From: Adiantum capillus-veneris
Lineage: Eukaryota > Streptophyta > Polypodiopsida > Polypodiales > Pteridaceae
Reading direction: 5' to 3'
NCBI GenBank assembly: GCA_014529385.2
Contig: CM043968.1
Span: 125,697,518-125,761,517 of the forward strand
Length of the DNA: 64,000 bases
Part shown: in pieces, positions 10,523 to 23,200 of the stretch
Position numbering within the stretch: position 1 is the first letter of the stretch
Layout: each line of letters starts with the position of its first letter
Notes under the pieces: model-generated
Seen by the model: the letters and a program-made list of their open reading frames with translations, nothing else
Database searches by the model: none
What the model was told of the DNA's origin: nothing
Position numbers and translations under genes: made by a program

Positions 10523-11670
10523 TTGACTTTGCGTGGTATCAAATTGATTTTAGAATTCAATAAAGAGTTGCATTCTATACTCTATAGCAAGAAACACACT
10601 ACTCTAGAAGCATGCATCTTGGATGCTATAGACTCGGGGGACAATTGCAAAATCTTTAGTGAAGAAAGAAATGTGAAGGATACACAGAGCGAGCAAACCC
10701 CATCTACTATACCAGCACAAGCAAGAACCATTGTGGTAGCTCCAATGAATGCCATAGAGGATATGCTTAAGCTCATGAATGACAGGATGCAAAATATGTA
10801 AAGGATGTCAATGAGAGGGCTAGGACAAGGTCCCCACCACAAGGGCAATGCATGGGACAAATGAGGCTATCTAAGTGGTGTGCCATTGAAGGGAAATGGA
10901 TGAACCATGAGACCAATGAGTGCTATTATTGACCAATATACAAAGGAAATGTCCAATATGTGCCAATGAGATAGCACGGACAACCTATGTATAGGTATCC
11001 ACCTAGCATGGGACAAGTGCAAAACTGACCCCCATGGCTATGAAGAGACAACATCCACTACTAAGCCATAAACCCACCCTAGCAAGAAACAATGCACTAC
11101 CAATCAAGTACATACATCTTGAAGGACAACTAGAAAAGTAGGCCATATTATTGATCATGCCCTATAATGAGACTATCTCATCACCTGTGATAGAAAAGGA
11201 AGAATGGGAGACTACCCGCAAACTACCATGGTAGAATAAGTCTATTAGGCATCACATTATTGCAAACTAGGGAGTGAAGCCACCTATGATGAAACAAATG
11301 CAAAAACTAAGAGTGAAAATTTCCATAATTGTAAATGATAAGCACCTTCTTGCATGCAATGTGGTAGAAAGGGTGGGCATTATCATGAGGATTGTCTAAG
11401 GAATCTTAAAAATAAAGGAAAAATGGCCATCAACATAATACACGTCATGCCATTTAGCTTCTCAAATAGTGAACCTACAGTTCCATACAAGGTAATGACA
11501 AGTGCACAAGCAAAGAAAAACAAATGAAATAGTACTAGTGAGTCTAATAGCAAGAAGAAGTCTTCTAAAGAATCTAGAAAAGAGAGACAACAACACTATG
11601 GACTGAGACAAAAACAACGAAGGAAGATTGAAGAGAAAGCTCAAAGATTGCTCAAGGAAGAATGATTTTA
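10523..11670 (+). pseudogene. Gypsy gag remnant with zinc knuckle
   Basis: An open segment at 10523-10801 (92 codons) resembles a gag C-terminal linker. At 11351-11395 the peptide CMQCGRKGGHYHEDC is a CCHC-type zinc knuckle with one extra residue before the His (C-x2-C-x5-H-x4-C). A basic Lys-rich tail follows. Stops and frame changes are frequent. It belongs with the protease remnant downstream, in the same lineage as the gag-protease at 46.4-51.1 kb on the other strand. Confidence 0.65.
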
Positions 11671-12119
11671 ATGTTGATTGAGTTCAAGGAACCAAAGCCA
11701 AGATTGGAAGGCTCAATGTTGGTAGATAAAATTTATGAACCCATCAATGCAACCTTGGAATATTTTCAAGTGGGTTTAAAAGCCGGTCAGATGATGGACA
11801 CAAAATGAAAGAACTACCCAACACTAGATATGAAGCAGCAAAGGTAGAAGCTTATCAAAACTTAGTGCAGATCATGCAAACAATGTTTGAGTCACAAAAA
11901 CCAAAATTGGAAACCAAAAAAAGATGAAACAAGGCCAAAACCAATGGAAGTAAAAGACACTAGAGAGTTGAGGGATTATTTAGTTGAAAATGACAAACTT
12001 GAAATGATAGTACCATATAGTGAGAATGGGCTAGAAGGTATCCCCGTAGTAGAGGAATATTGGTGAATCACTTGTGGAAATAAGTTAGAGAGGTCAATGA
12101 TGAAATCCTACCCTAAAAC

Positions 12120-13209
12120 TAGCTCCAATCAAAGAAGTTTGGCTAAACCAACCACCCATCTCAATCTAGCCCAAACACTCAAGACCTTACCCTCATACTT
12201 TGGAGATAACAATGAAACATCACTGGTATGAAAGACCACAAAAGGAAATTGGGCAGTATACTTTAGATGTGGAGAATCTTCAGTACATCATGCCAAAACC
12301 TATTCAATGTACTATAGCATTGGGAGAATTGTTAAAGATCAGATCGCATCTATGGAAAGATATGCAAAGCATTTTAGAAAAAGTGGGTAAAGGAATAAAC
12401 AAAGAGAAGGACTAAGAGTTGCACTTCTTGAAGTAAACTTGTCAAATCCATTCCTATGAACAAATTAGGAGATTATTGTTGCAAGGGAAATAAAGGAAAC
12501 ACAAATCTTGCAATAGTGGAATATAACGATGTAAAAACCATGGCTGTATTAGATAGTAAGGCAGGCATTTCCATAGCCACAAAAGCAGTCTAGGAAGCCT
12601 GGAATAGACCAACAATCATAAAAAAAAGAATGAAATTGAAATTGGGAGATGGACATATTAGAATGACCAATGGGATTGTTAGAAAATGTGATAGTCAGCT
12701 CATGGGGAATTGACTACCAACATACATTTGTCATTGTCGATTTCAGGAAGAGATTGAACTATGAGATAATTTTGGGACAACATTTCATGAGACTAATGCA
12801 ATTGATCCAAGAATGAGGAAACAATTATCTATATCTAAAAGAAGTCTAATCAGTTACAAGAGTAAACTTGAACAATCATTATTACATGGATATCCTAAAG
12901 CACCTATCCACGATTTTGAACTTTGATTCAAAAACATTAGATAAAACTAAATTGCCATCATGGTTGAACAAAGAAACACCTATTTGGATGTGTGAAGCTT
13001 CAAAGAAAGGTACTTTAAGATGCAAAGATTGCATCTTGGATTGGTATATAAACAATGCTGATTATGTACCTGAACCTTTTCCTAAACGTTTGTTCGAGCC
13101 ATTTGAGTGGACTCCAATTTTGGCTAACATGGGCGTTTGTGACAACGAGTCTACATTGACCTTGTCTGTGACAAAGAAGGCTACACTATTGTTTCAATCC
13201 AGATGGTAA
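12120..13209 (+). pseudogene. Gypsy gag-protease linker and retropepsin remnant
   Basis: Three blocks match the minus-strand element at 46.4-47.8 kb in order: the linker IQCTIALGELLKIRSHLWK (there VACTITLAELLRLRPNVW) at 12290-12360; a retropepsin start AVLDSKAGISIATKA near 12545 (there AILDSGAGVAIATKR), where the Gly of the DSG motif is Lys; and the post-protease block LPSWLNKETPIWMCEAS with PFPKRLFEPFEW at 12950-13110. RT does not follow; the copy is truncated after about 13.25 kb. Several frameshifts and stops make it inactive. Confidence 0.8.
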
Positions 13210-14082
13210 ATATTGTGCCATTGGATGATTATAAAATTTTCTCTTATATTATTATGATGCTACTAATGAGCTAGAGGAGGAGACTCATATAATAGAGGAA
13301 TCCAATTCACAGAGAGAGCACATAAGAGAAAGGCTATTTCTCTAAGGAGGAAAGGAAAAGTTCATTGTTGTTTTTAATAATAATCAAAGATGATGGAGAG
13401 GGGGAATGAGGAAACACCCGACACACAACACAATGCCTCCCTACAGCTCAAGATATCCACAACACCCCTAACCTCTCGAATAACACCTTCAAATTGGCTA
13501 ATTTGCACTAGCATACCCACCTTTTCACACAAAACAACAACCTCACCACTCAGCCCAAATGCACCTATACAACTCAACTCACCCTTCCTAACTCACACAG
13601 CACCCCGATTCTCTCCTCTTTGCAACAACTGCACGCTGCAAGCACACACCTCTGCAAGCACCGACATATACACAAAGAGCGAGAGAAAGCGGGGGGGGGG
13701 ATGGGGAGAAGCGGCACAAGAAAGCGGGAAAAAGGCTTAGTAGTATTGAGCATAAAGATAGTACAGCCAAGTTTGCAGCTCCAATGGCAAACTTCCAATA
13801 CACAGGCTTGTAGGCCTTAAAAAAATCCTCCTAGCAAAAAAGCCCTCAAAATTTCACGTTCACATCCTTTTATAGAGGTTGCCTAAGAGACCAAAAAAAG
13901 AAAAGAATGAGAGCTTCTCTACCTCGTACCCTTCAACTTGAGCTCACATTAGTATTTCCCTTGCATTGGGCACATTTGGTTCACTTCTTTTGGAAACAAT
14001 TGCATGGTGCACTTTCCTTTGTCCTTTGTTCGCCCGGCTCAACCGCTCGCTTGCTTTTTGAGCTTTCCCTTTGGGCCTCTTT

Positions 14083-14085
<3 letters not shown>

Positions 14086-14113
<28 letters not shown>
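14086..14113 (+). repeat. (CT)14 microsatellite
   Basis: A pure CT tract of 28 bp. Overlapping open frames are compositional artefacts. Confidence 0.95.
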
Positions 14114-14117
<4 letters not shown>

Positions 14118-14818
14118 AATGGCGTGGGACTGCCCTCCTTCTCCCTCTCTGCCTCTTTGTTGACAACGGGACTGCCCCTTAGGCCGCCTTTGAACTCACC
14201 CTTTGCTCGTTCCTTGACTGCCGCAGGACACATCCCCGGAATGGCCGCCTATCTGCTGCTGCAGGACCCCCCCATTGCACTAGTGATATCGCTAGTGGGG
14301 GTTACCCTTCCTCTCAAAAAATGTTGCCTCTCAGCGGGCGTATGAACTTGACCCAACCTGCCACACGCCATGTCAGTAGAGTGAGCTACAACAGGGCTGC
14401 CACCGGCTAGCAACCACCGACGTCAAAACCCACTGGTTCCACAATAGCGCCTCCATGCTCAGGGCCGACACAGCACCCAAGAGGCAACCACCATCTCGAG
14501 AGCACCACGAGAGGGGACACCCCCCCCCCCGCCCCACACACATTCACCTTATGCTCTAAGAGGGGCATCCGCCCTGGGCCATATAGCCTCCCCTTCACTG
14601 TGAGCATCCCGCATGTGGGATTTAATTGAGCCACGTGGTGCGCTCAGCGACATTGTCCCCCAAAGCCTTAAAAAAAATTCATTTGATGAGGAAAAAACAC
14701 CACAGAAATCTTTTTTGGGCCCTCCTTCCTCACACTCCCCTGTACTGCTCCAATGTTGGATTGCCAAGCCGCAAGGACCGGCAAAACTTCACTATGTTGA
14801 CTTAGAAGCCCCCAACTT

Positions 14819-14927
14819 TGGCCGCATTTCAAATTCTGCATGGTCTCGAACGATAAGTATCAAATTGTGCATGTTCTCGAACGGCCGCATATCAAATTCT
14901 GCATGGTCTAGAACGGTAAGTATCAAA
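14819..14927 (+). repeat. Short direct repeat, two copies of about 46 bp
   Basis: The units start GGCCGCATWTCAAATTC and end AAGTATCAAA, and are separated by an 18 bp partial third copy (GCATGTTCTCGAAC). They differ at a few bases. Confidence 0.8.
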
Positions 14928-15744
14928 ACTGAAAAAAACATATGGCATCACTTTTACCGCAACTTCTCCCTGACTTCCACTTGCTTTAATTTTCTACCCC
15001 ACCCCTGTTTGATGAGCAGTCAATTCTTGTTAGCTCCATGCACTGCATAAAATGTGTACAACCCTTGGCAAAGATCCAAAATACCAGATGGCTCGTTTAT
15101 CGATGTGACCAACTCGGCACCAATTTGACCCTCATCAAAACTTTGACTGCTAATAACTTGACATTCGGGACTTAGATTTCCGATCTAAAAAGATTAGCAT
15201 GCTCTACAAATAAAGCTCTACATAGCCACAACTTCAAACTGGCTTGCACCACCTGGCTCTATCTGCCCTATTCGGCTCGAAATTGCAATGCATTGCACCT
15301 TCAAACTTCAATATCTTGGGCTCTATAGCTCTGTTTGATGAGCCGTCTGGACCTGTTCCTTTAGCAACTCAAGCTCTACACTTCTAGGCACAAAGTCTAC
15401 ACCTTGAACCTCTTTCACATGCTACCCAAATTAGCCCCTTTTGGAGCCTTTTCTCGGCCTATAAACCACGTCATCCATACATATTTGCTGCTACATGTTT
15501 GCCCCTGATCTTCATAGCTGCTTTAGCCCTTTGCCATGCTTTTGCTAGTGTGCACATATTGGCCCATGCCATCTTCTTTGGTCGACTAACTTTGGCTGCA
15601 CAATCATTGCCCACCCCCTGTTTGAGCATTCATGCTCAACCAAAAAAGAGCTTTATTCCACTACAAAGTGAAAACATTGAGCACACTATGAGAAAACTAA
15701 AACCATATATACATAGTCTTATTCCTAACATTTGAGAAGCCTAC

Positions 15745-17112
15745 TTAGTTTGGTTGCCGAACCCCCTCCATTAGAACGTGATGCACTATTGGCACCAACT
15801 TCCTCTCGAAATAGAGCTTGAGACGCATACCATTGACCCTATTCTTGAGAAAGAGACCATCCATCCTCATCAATGCGTAGGTAGCATTGGGAAACGTCTG
15901 GTGAACCTTATAGGGTCCTATTCACTTCTTTTTGAATTTCTTCTGAAAGGTGAAGTCAAGATAGCTCTCGTACTTAATCACTAGATCACCCTTTTCAATT
16001 AGCTTTTTTGGCAAATGTTGGCTAAACTTCATCACTCTTTTCTCCCACTGTTTCACATAGAAATCTGCTGCCGTCTCACGATCCATCTTCAAAGTTTCAA
16101 GGCTTGTAATCTTTTCTTGTAAAACATCTTGATGAGATTTATCAATCCGCCACAAACCTTTGAGCACTTCTAACTACACATGTACAGGCAATAATGATTC
16201 CTTGCCATAGACCAACTCATAAAGAGTAAAGTTGGTAGACACCTTGTACGAAGTCCTGTAAGCCCACAAACGTTTGTCAAGGTTAGATTCCCACTCTTCA
16301 ACCTGCTGGTAGATGTACTTAGAAAGCATTTTGACTATTTGTCCATTGGCATTTTCCACCAAACCATTGCACTGAGGATGGTATGGAGATGAAAATTGAT
16401 GTTGAATACCCAACTTCTCTACTAATGCGTGCACCAACTTACTTCTGAATCCTTGTCCTTGATCATATATAAGCACCCAAGGTACTCCAAAATGGCAGCA
16501 TATGTAATAAAAAACAAACTGGGCAACAATATGAGCATTTACCTCTTTTACCACTTTAGACTCCACCCACTTGGTCAGGTAGTCTATGGCCACCACAATA
16601 TATGTTTTCCTATTGGCCGACTTGGGAAATGGACCAATAGCATCCAAACCTCACTTTTCGAAAGCATCCTGTGCTATGATAGTCCTTTGCTGCTCGGCTA
16701 CCAGTCGTCTTTCACTCATTACTTGACATTGATGGCATGTCTTGCACCAATAGTGCACATCTCGCACAACAGAAGGCCACCAAAACCCACTTCTTAAAAT
16801 ACAAAACAAGACCTGATCCTTACCTTGATGTCCACTCTCTTTGTGGCACTGCTGCATTACACATACCAATCTCCTCTTTGTAAAGGATTCGATGTAGCAC
16901 CCATCTCGATCGTGCATCATAAGATCTTGTCCTACAAGAGTGAAATTTTGAGCTCTTTGAACAATTTTCCTCTTTTGTAGCTTGGAAAGCCCTTGAGAAC
17001 ATTGACCTGTGCTCAAGAAATCATCAATGTCCTTTAAAGTTTCCCTACCTGCATAAGTAGCCAATGCCACATACAAACTTGACACATGAGTTTGAACACG
17101 ACCACTAGCCAA
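15745..17112 (-). pseudogene. Tat-like integrase (three in-frame pieces)
   Basis: The H2C2 zinc region has CHKESGHQGKDQ and WCKTCHQC (16880-16730). The core has DAIGPFPKS with the first Asp, YDQGQGF with the second (usually SDQGPGF), and NGLVENANG with the Glu (about 16350). The C-terminal domain ends IGPYKVHQTFPNATY and RVNGMRLKLYF, stop at 15745-15747. Breaks at about 16650 and 16171 and a stop near 15920 separate otherwise well-kept pieces, so loss of function is recent compared with the RNase H part. Confidence 0.88.
15761..15772 (-). other. Polypurine tract candidate of Tat-like element
   Basis: On the minus strand AATGGAGGGGG lies in the last codons of the integrase frame. A TGTTAGG that could start the 3' LTR is about 30 bases further (15730), so the tract is not directly adjacent and the LTR start is uncertain. 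Confidence 0.45.
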
Positions 17113-17124
17113 CCGATCTGCTTC

Positions 17125-17490
17125 CTAGTTCTGTTCCCTTCTAACATGTTTGAACTGTACCTCTTCAAAAAACTTCAACAGCTTCTTTATAGAAAAAAAC
17201 CAATTTTTGAGAGAATCCCTCTTTACCTGCCATTGGCCCAAAAGTTGCTTGATAACAAACAGAGCATCGCCTTTTACTATTAGCCTTGAGATGCCAAACT
17301 CAATATACTGCTTTAAACCCATATGTAAAGTAAGATACTCTGCCTCATTGTTGTTATGCACCTCTTCCAAGTTGTAAGCTTTTGAAAGAATGATTGTGCC
17401 ATGTGGATCTTGGATGACCACACCTCCACCTGCCTTTTGTGTTACCCTTTTGTAAGCGCCATCAAATCACATAGTGAAGGCCCCCTCCAA
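17125..17490 (-). pseudogene. Second (archaeal-type) RNase H of Tat-like element
   Basis: Keeps GGGVVIQDPHGTII, NNNEAEYLTLHMGL with the catalytic Glu, and VKGDALFVIKQ with the last Asp, as in archaeal-type RNase H domains. The starting FDGA is in another frame just upstream (near 17465). The plus-strand relative has the same domain at 58694-59044. It sits between gypsy RNase H and integrase, as in Tat elements. Confidence 0.8.
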
Positions 17491-18017
17491 GTCTGGCTCC
17501 TCTTTGTCCTCCTGTCGCACTACCCTTGGATAAACTGGTAACTGGACCTCTTTATTGACTAGGATATCCGCCAAATGAGACCGACTTGTGTGATCTACCT
17601 TGAACGCAAACTCAAAAATCACCCATTTCATGATTCGCTTCCCTGGCTTCAAGTGTAGCACAACTTCAGGAAAAAGATTGTTAGCCATCAACACATAAAA
17701 TTTAAGAACGATCAAATACACTTTGAACTTCTTGCAGGCAAAGAGCCATCACCCACTACTCCTATTTTGTATAGGTAGCCTCCCCTGGACTTATTACACT
17801 GCTCTTAAAGTAAATATGCTTGTAACTTCTCCCCAACTTCTATAACAATACTGCTCCAATGGCCACCGTACCCACCGTCATAGCAATATAGAAGTCATCC
17901 TCTTCGTTTGGAGGGCATACCATAGGTAGGTGACATAGAATACCCTTCACTTTGTCAAACGCTTCTTGAGCTTCATCATCCCATTGAAATCCATGCACCT
18001 TCTGAGCCCTTTTTTGA
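17467..18017 (-). pseudogene. Tat-like gypsy RNase H (heavily decayed)
   Basis: The segment between the RT thumb and the second RNase H keeps FQWDDEAQEAFDKVKG, IAMTVGTVAIGAVLL and ISPGEATYT, the order of a gypsy RNase H, but stops occur every few dozen codons. The 84-codon frame at 17467-17721 includes part of its C-terminus. Confidence 0.7.
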
Positions 18018-19220
18018 AGAGGATAAACATACTAAGACAACATCCAAAAGAAACATGACAAATACTTTAACTTATGCACGAACGATGCCAACCTTGTTGC
18101 ACTGGTGGTAGGCTCCATGAGAATCAATGAATTCACTTTCTCTAGATCTGCTTCTATACCATTCTGTGATACCACATAACCCAACAGTTGAGCCCTTGGT
18201 TGTGCCAATTTGTATTTCTTTGGGTTCAACTGCCCTCCTTCTTCATCTAGCCTTTGAAAGCACAGCTTCAGCTTGGACAAGTGTTCTGCCCTGGAACTAT
18301 AACAACCAATATCATCCATAAAAACTCTGATGAACTTACCCAAGTATGGCTCGAACACTTTGTTCATTTAGTCTTGAAAATTAGCATACGCATTCACCAG
18401 TCCAAAAGGCATCCTGCGATAGGCAAAGCACCCCCATGGAGAGATGAAGGTGGTCTTCAATTAATCCTCCAAATCAATACCAATTTGAAAATACCCTAAA
18501 AAGCCATCCATGATAAAATAACGCTCGGGTCCGGCAACTTGGTTTAGAATATCATCTTGAAATGGCAAGGGGTAGTGATTCCGCTTGGTTGCAGCATTCA
18601 AGGGCTTATAGTCTACACATACCCGCCACTTCCCATTCTTCTTTGGAGTAATGACAACAGGGGAAACCCACTCCACTCTTTCACTGGATAGATATTACCT
18701 ACCTCGAGCAACTTGTTTGATCTCTTGCCATAGAGCCTCCTTTTGAATATCTCCCAACCTCCTTCTGTGCTTTTGGCCTGTATCTATCTTTAAGTAGGAT
18801 CCGATGCTCCACTCCTTTAGATCCTCTCAAATCTTTATACTCCGTCGCAAATAAGTCAGGATAGGATGCACATAGGTCCATATAGCCCTTGTTCTCCTGC
18901 TTGGTTAAATCTATACCTAGCATATCTTCCACCTCTTTAACCTTCAAACTACAAATGGGAGCTTGCATACCTTGACTTGCACTGTGGAATCTACGGTGAC
19001 CCTGAAAAAATCTGTATCCTCTTCCTCGACCCTTCATCATAAGTTGACTCAGTATCATATTTGTAACTGGTGCTAGAATCCCTGTTATCACCCCCAACTG
19101 CTGGATGAAAGAGGCTCTCCCTGGTCTTCAAGTCAAGCAAGATCTACCCTCCATTCTCTTGGTCTAGCATGGTAAATACCCCCTTCTCCCAATCTGGCTT
19201 GGCCCCAATTTCCATCTGTA
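18018..19220 (-). pseudogene. Tat-like protease end and reverse transcriptase (decayed)
   Basis: Fragments of the protease C-terminus lie near 19200 (GAKPDWEKGVFTM, matching GAKQDWDTGMIQM at 56.9 kb). RT follows: DLFATEYKDLRG, then WVSPVVITPKKNGKWRVCVDY at 18670-18610, the first catalytic Asp in FIMDGFLGYFQI, and FMDD intact at 18309-18320. The thumb block ends near 18032. At least two in-frame stops (about 18458 and 18368) and a frameshift near 18700 break it. Confidence 0.88.
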
Positions 19221-19362
19221 AAATTTAATGGCCTAGTAACTTGTGTGTAGTGGAAAAATAACATAAACATAGTGAGCATTTCATTAGAATAGATTCCTAA
19301 TGAGCCTAGCAAGAGTGCTTGGATGGAGAGAGAAACAAAAAGCATAACACCTAGTTAGATAG

Positions 19363-20277
19363 TGTTAACTGAGTCAATGTCAGTTAACAAGAGCTGCTAA
19401 AGACCAAAGACACACAAATGCACATCAAAGATCAACATAAAGAAGCAGTGAAGATTGGAGTTACACATTTTTCCAAAATCGTCATGTATTGTAAATTCCC
19501 GATTTATTTCAAGCCATTGTAATATTTTTAATGTGTTATGGGCTCAATGGGAGTTCCAAGCTGAAAAGAACAGGTCAGCTAGTGTGCCTAAGTAGCAAGT
19601 TTAGTAAGTGGTGGAGCCCTAAAGGCCTTGGGTGCCCGGACATTGCATATTTTTACCCTAGGTATATAATACAGTGTGTAAAAGAAATTAGGGTTCTCAA
19701 GCTCATTTGTTGAGAGCACTCTTTGGTGAGAGCTCTTGAGGTGTGTGGCTATGGAGTCCTTGAGCTTCCCCTTGCTCATGTGACTTGATTAACACTAATC
19801 AATGCTTAATTCTCTTTCACTATGTCTCTCTCATGCTTCTTGTGATTGCTAATGATGCTTTGATTAGCTAGATCGCAACTAATTAGTGGTTAATCCCTCT
19901 CTAATCTTGTGTGATTTCCCTCTTTTGATTGTGTGTGCATGTAGGTTTGATTGGAGTGTGGTGCTAGATAGATCTATGTGTGTGTGCTTGCGATTAGTGT
20001 GTTGCATGATAGGATTAGCGTTGTGTGCGTGTTGCAATCATTAGTGTGTGTGATTGGGTTGATTAGAGGTGAAGGGAAGTGGATGTGGAGATTGGCTATC
20101 ATTGTGTCTTAGCTCCTCCATAGGCAGAGAAGCTCACCTCGTAGAGTTAACCATTCGTGTTGCCATGATTAGCTCGCTAATTGTGTGAGTGTTTCCATGC
20201 CCTAGCCGAGTAGCTCATCCCTCCGGATTGATAATTTTGTTGGTCATTGGAGATATGAAACGATGGAACCCTCAACA
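19363..20277 (+). repeat. Element B 5' LTR (915 bp)
   Basis: Starts TGTTAACTGAG and ends CTCAACA, two bases before the primer site. Long near-identical stretches match the 3' copy, such as the block around GATTGGAGTTACACATTTT and the one around GGCGCCCGGACATTGCAT (GGTGCCCGGACATTGCAT here). The first bases resemble the LTR of the short element and of element C (TGTTAACC). Confidence 0.9.
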
Positions 20278-20279
20278 TT

Positions 20280-20297
20280 TGGCGCCGTTGCCGGGGA
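20280..20297 (+). other. Primer-binding site for tRNA-Asp
   Basis: TGGCGCCGTTGCCGGGGA is the reverse complement of the 3' end of plant tRNA-Asp(GUC), including CCA, over all 18 bases. It would prime minus-strand DNA synthesis. The spacing of two bases after the LTR is normal. This type of site is common in plant gypsy elements such as Athila-like ones. Confidence 0.92.
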
Positions 20298-23200
20298 CGA
20301 TGGCCTACACTAGTGTAATTGTGGCATAATCTGATGTGTTTCCTCACAAATTTCACTACTAATTTCACTTGTGTGTTTATGGTTTTGTGGATTTTGGATG
20401 TGTATGCATGAAGCAATGTGTTCATTTTCCCCTAATTTGTCACCGTATGCTGCTAACCTACACACTAATTTTCTACGAAGGATTGGAGATTTCAACCGTT
20501 CAATCAATCTTCAATGGAAAGGTAATCAAGGTGGTATTCTCAACCTCCCTAGAATCTAAAGATCTGTAGAATTGTGAAGAGACTCCACCATGATGCAATG
20601 TGATGTTGATGCTATGAATTTGGATTGTTTGTTTTCATGTCGTCGTAATGCAAAAATTTTCAAGATTTGGTGGCGTATGCAATTGACAAGTTCAATTGTT
20701 AATTGGTGATTGTGCATTGCTAATTGGGTGCTTAATTGAGTTAAGTGCATGCTTGAATGGTCAATTGCAAGTGTGTGTGCACTAAAATTAAGTGCGTGTG
20801 CATTCTAAATTGAGTGTGTGTATGCCTAATTTTAGGCGTGTGTACACTATTTTGCCCTTGATTGCGCACCTAAAAATCGATGTGTGCTTAATGATTTTTC
20901 AATTGTGATGACTGATTTGTGTTGTGGTCATACCCAACTAGAGATTTGTGAAAGCACATTGTAATTTTGACAAGATTAACCCTTTTGTGTGCGCACCTAA
21001 AAATTGGTAAAAACTGCCAATTATTAGTGTGTGTGTGTGCCTAAAAAGTGCTTAATGTGCATGATTAATTCAATGTTTTGATTAGATATTTGATGGGTGT
21101 TAGGGTCAATTGCTACATTTTTGAGCTCAAAACAGGGATTTACACACTCCAATTGCGTCAAATTTTGACCTAATTTTGCAGATTTAATTGCCTATCTTGA
21201 TTTTGTTGATGAAATTGTTTGGTGATTGAACTGATGTGATTTTTGTGATTTTTATTTGCCTACACTAATCCTCAATGTGTGGAGAATTTGTTTTAAAAAA
21301 GGGTATTTTTATGTTAATTTTTGTAAATATTTTTACCTTTTTTAAACTAATTTTTGTTTAATACTATTAAAAGTTGATATCTTGCAATCTTTATGAGCTA
21401 TTTTGTGTGCATATTTATGGCTTGATTTTGAGCGCAATTGGGCTTTCATTCACCGAGTTTTGAGCATTTTGCTATTTTCGGGGACAGGTTACTGATTCTG
21501 TCGTAAATCACGTTTTTGGTAAAAAGTGCTATTTTTGGTGTGCTTATGTGTGTCAAAAGTGTTTGATTGTGATTGTTGATGATTTTCTAAGATTGCTATA
21601 ATTTTTTGGGAAGTTTTTGGATTTTTTTGGCAATTTTTGGAATCTTCCGATGATTTTTGGTGTTCTCGGGTGATTTACGGCCTAATTTTGGCATTTTTGG
21701 ATGTTTGAAAATTTTGAAAAAAAAAACATTTCTCGAACTTTGATGCCGGTCTTTTCCCACCTCGCCTTGCGGCACATAAAATTTCATCGGTGGGGATAGA
21801 TCTTTACGGTCTGTTGGGATAGTTTTCATCGACATTAAAATACTCTTCTTCTTCTTCCCTCTCCGCGTGAACACCCTCCTGCCTACACTCCCTCTCTCTC
21901 TTCCCCTCACTCTCTCTAACTCCCTCATCACGATTATTATCACCCTCACTCCCCCTCACTTCTCTCTCTTCCCCTCACTCTCTCTCTAGCTCCCTCATCG
22001 CGATTATTATCATCCTCACTCTAACCCCCTCACTTCTCTCTCCTTCCCACTCTCTCTTCTCTAACTCTTTCTCTCTCCCTCTATCACGCCGTCACGCTCT
22101 CTGCCTCGTTTGGTGCGTATCACACACACCCCCACACCCACACCTCTCTGGCGTGTGCCTTCTCTCTCACTCTCTTTTAATCGCTTTCAACCCTCGCAAT
22201 CAACCTGCCACGTCCAATGCTGACAACCCTGCCTGCCTTGGTTGGTTCCGACTCCTCGCACTCTTTGTCTCGTTCAATGTGCCCACTGAGCCCGCTGCCC
22301 ACGCTCCCCTTGTGCGTCTTCCACATCAGCTGGACAACGCGCCTTGGCTCTTTCTCCCTCTCTTGCCCAACGCGCTGCAGGCACCACGTCACCAGCGTAT
22401 GGCCCTCTCTCTCTTGTCTCATTCTGTGCACATCAGACCCCGCCTTCATTTAGGCTGATAGCCCACGAGCTCCCTGCCTTCACGCCGCCAACTCATTGTC
22501 AACGCCGGGCCAGGTAGGCTAAGGTTTGAATTTTTTAATTTTTGTGTATATTTTAGTTTATTTTTTATAGAAAACTAAAAATTACACAGATAAATCCCTA
22601 AAAATTATAAAGAATTCATAAAAGCTCAAAAAATTCATTAAAAAATAAAAACTTGATCGAAAAAATCATAAAATTTTATAAAAACTTTCAAATATACTAT
22701 AAAAATTAAAAAATTCACAAAAAATAGAAAATTTACAAAAAATCACTTAAAAATCATAAAAATACTAAAAAATTTAGAAAATTCAAAACAACAAAAAAGT
22801 TAATAGAAATAAAAAGGAAGTCATCGAAAGAGCCAAAGAGAGGCAGAAAAGAAAAAACAACACACCGTCGGGAAATTACACTGCACAAAAGCGAGCAAAA
22901 ATCAAGAATAGCCGGCCATAAAAAATTGACCAAACAACGAAAAAGCCAGAAACAACAAAAGAACAGCCGAAAAAAAACAAAAAAAAGACCAACTCAAAGT
23001 CGTTTGAGGGGCAGATAAATTAAAAAAATTTTCACGCTAAAAATTGACAGGTGCAAGTGATTGCATTGCAAATTAGGTTCTAGTTGAACGAACAGGGACA
23101 CAACTCACATGTGATGCAGTTTAATCAAAACCAGGTAGCAAAAATTCTGCTAATCAATACCAAAATCTTCTAGGAGACAGTTTTTACAGAACAAGCCGAC
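20298..23200 (+). other. Element B leader, no gene recognised
   Basis: Three compositional zones: GT-rich sequence to about 21.6 kb with repeated AATTG and GTGTGTG words; a CT-rich zone at 21.84-22.15 kb; and a very A-rich zone at 22.52-23.03 kb. Open frames at 22153-22458 come from the skewed composition. Long leaders are usual in large gypsy elements. Confidence 0.6.
21896..22038 (+). repeat. Pyrimidine-rich tandem duplication, about 70 bp unit
   Basis: Two adjacent copies of a unit containing TCCCCTCACTCTCTCT and CGATTATTATCA. They differ at a few sites. This lies in the leader of element B. Confidence 0.75.

Larger units (their letters stand above)
13380..15729. other. no gene recognised; possible 3' LTR of the downstream minus-strand element
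   Basis: The region lies just past the 3' end of the minus-strand Tat-like pol, so its LTR should start near 15730 and run leftward, but I cannot find a second copy to prove it. It has a G10 run near 13690, a (CT)14 tract, C-runs at about 14270 and 14520, and a 46 bp imperfect direct repeat. Open frames at 13390-13820 and 14407-15050 have no recognised domain. Confidence 0.45.
15730..19220 (-). mobile_element. Tat-like Ty3/gypsy element, decayed pol, 5' truncated
   Basis: Minus-strand order from high to low coordinates: protease end, RT, gypsy RNase H, a second RNase H of archaeal type, integrase, polypurine tract. A second RNase H is known from the plant Tat lineage. It matches the plus-strand element at 55.7-64 kb block by block. 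The 5' side stops at about 19.22 kb, near the LTR of element B at 19363; gag is missing. Confidence 0.85.

Noticed and set aside
13390-15050. Several 60-145 codon ORFs as a possible host gene
   Set aside because: Skewed composition, homopolymer runs and a short direct repeat explain them; no domain is recognisable.
22153-22458. Host-like ORF of 101 codons in the leader of element B
   Set aside because: It lies in a CT-rich, compositionally biased zone, overlaps open frames on both strands, and has no recognisable domain.
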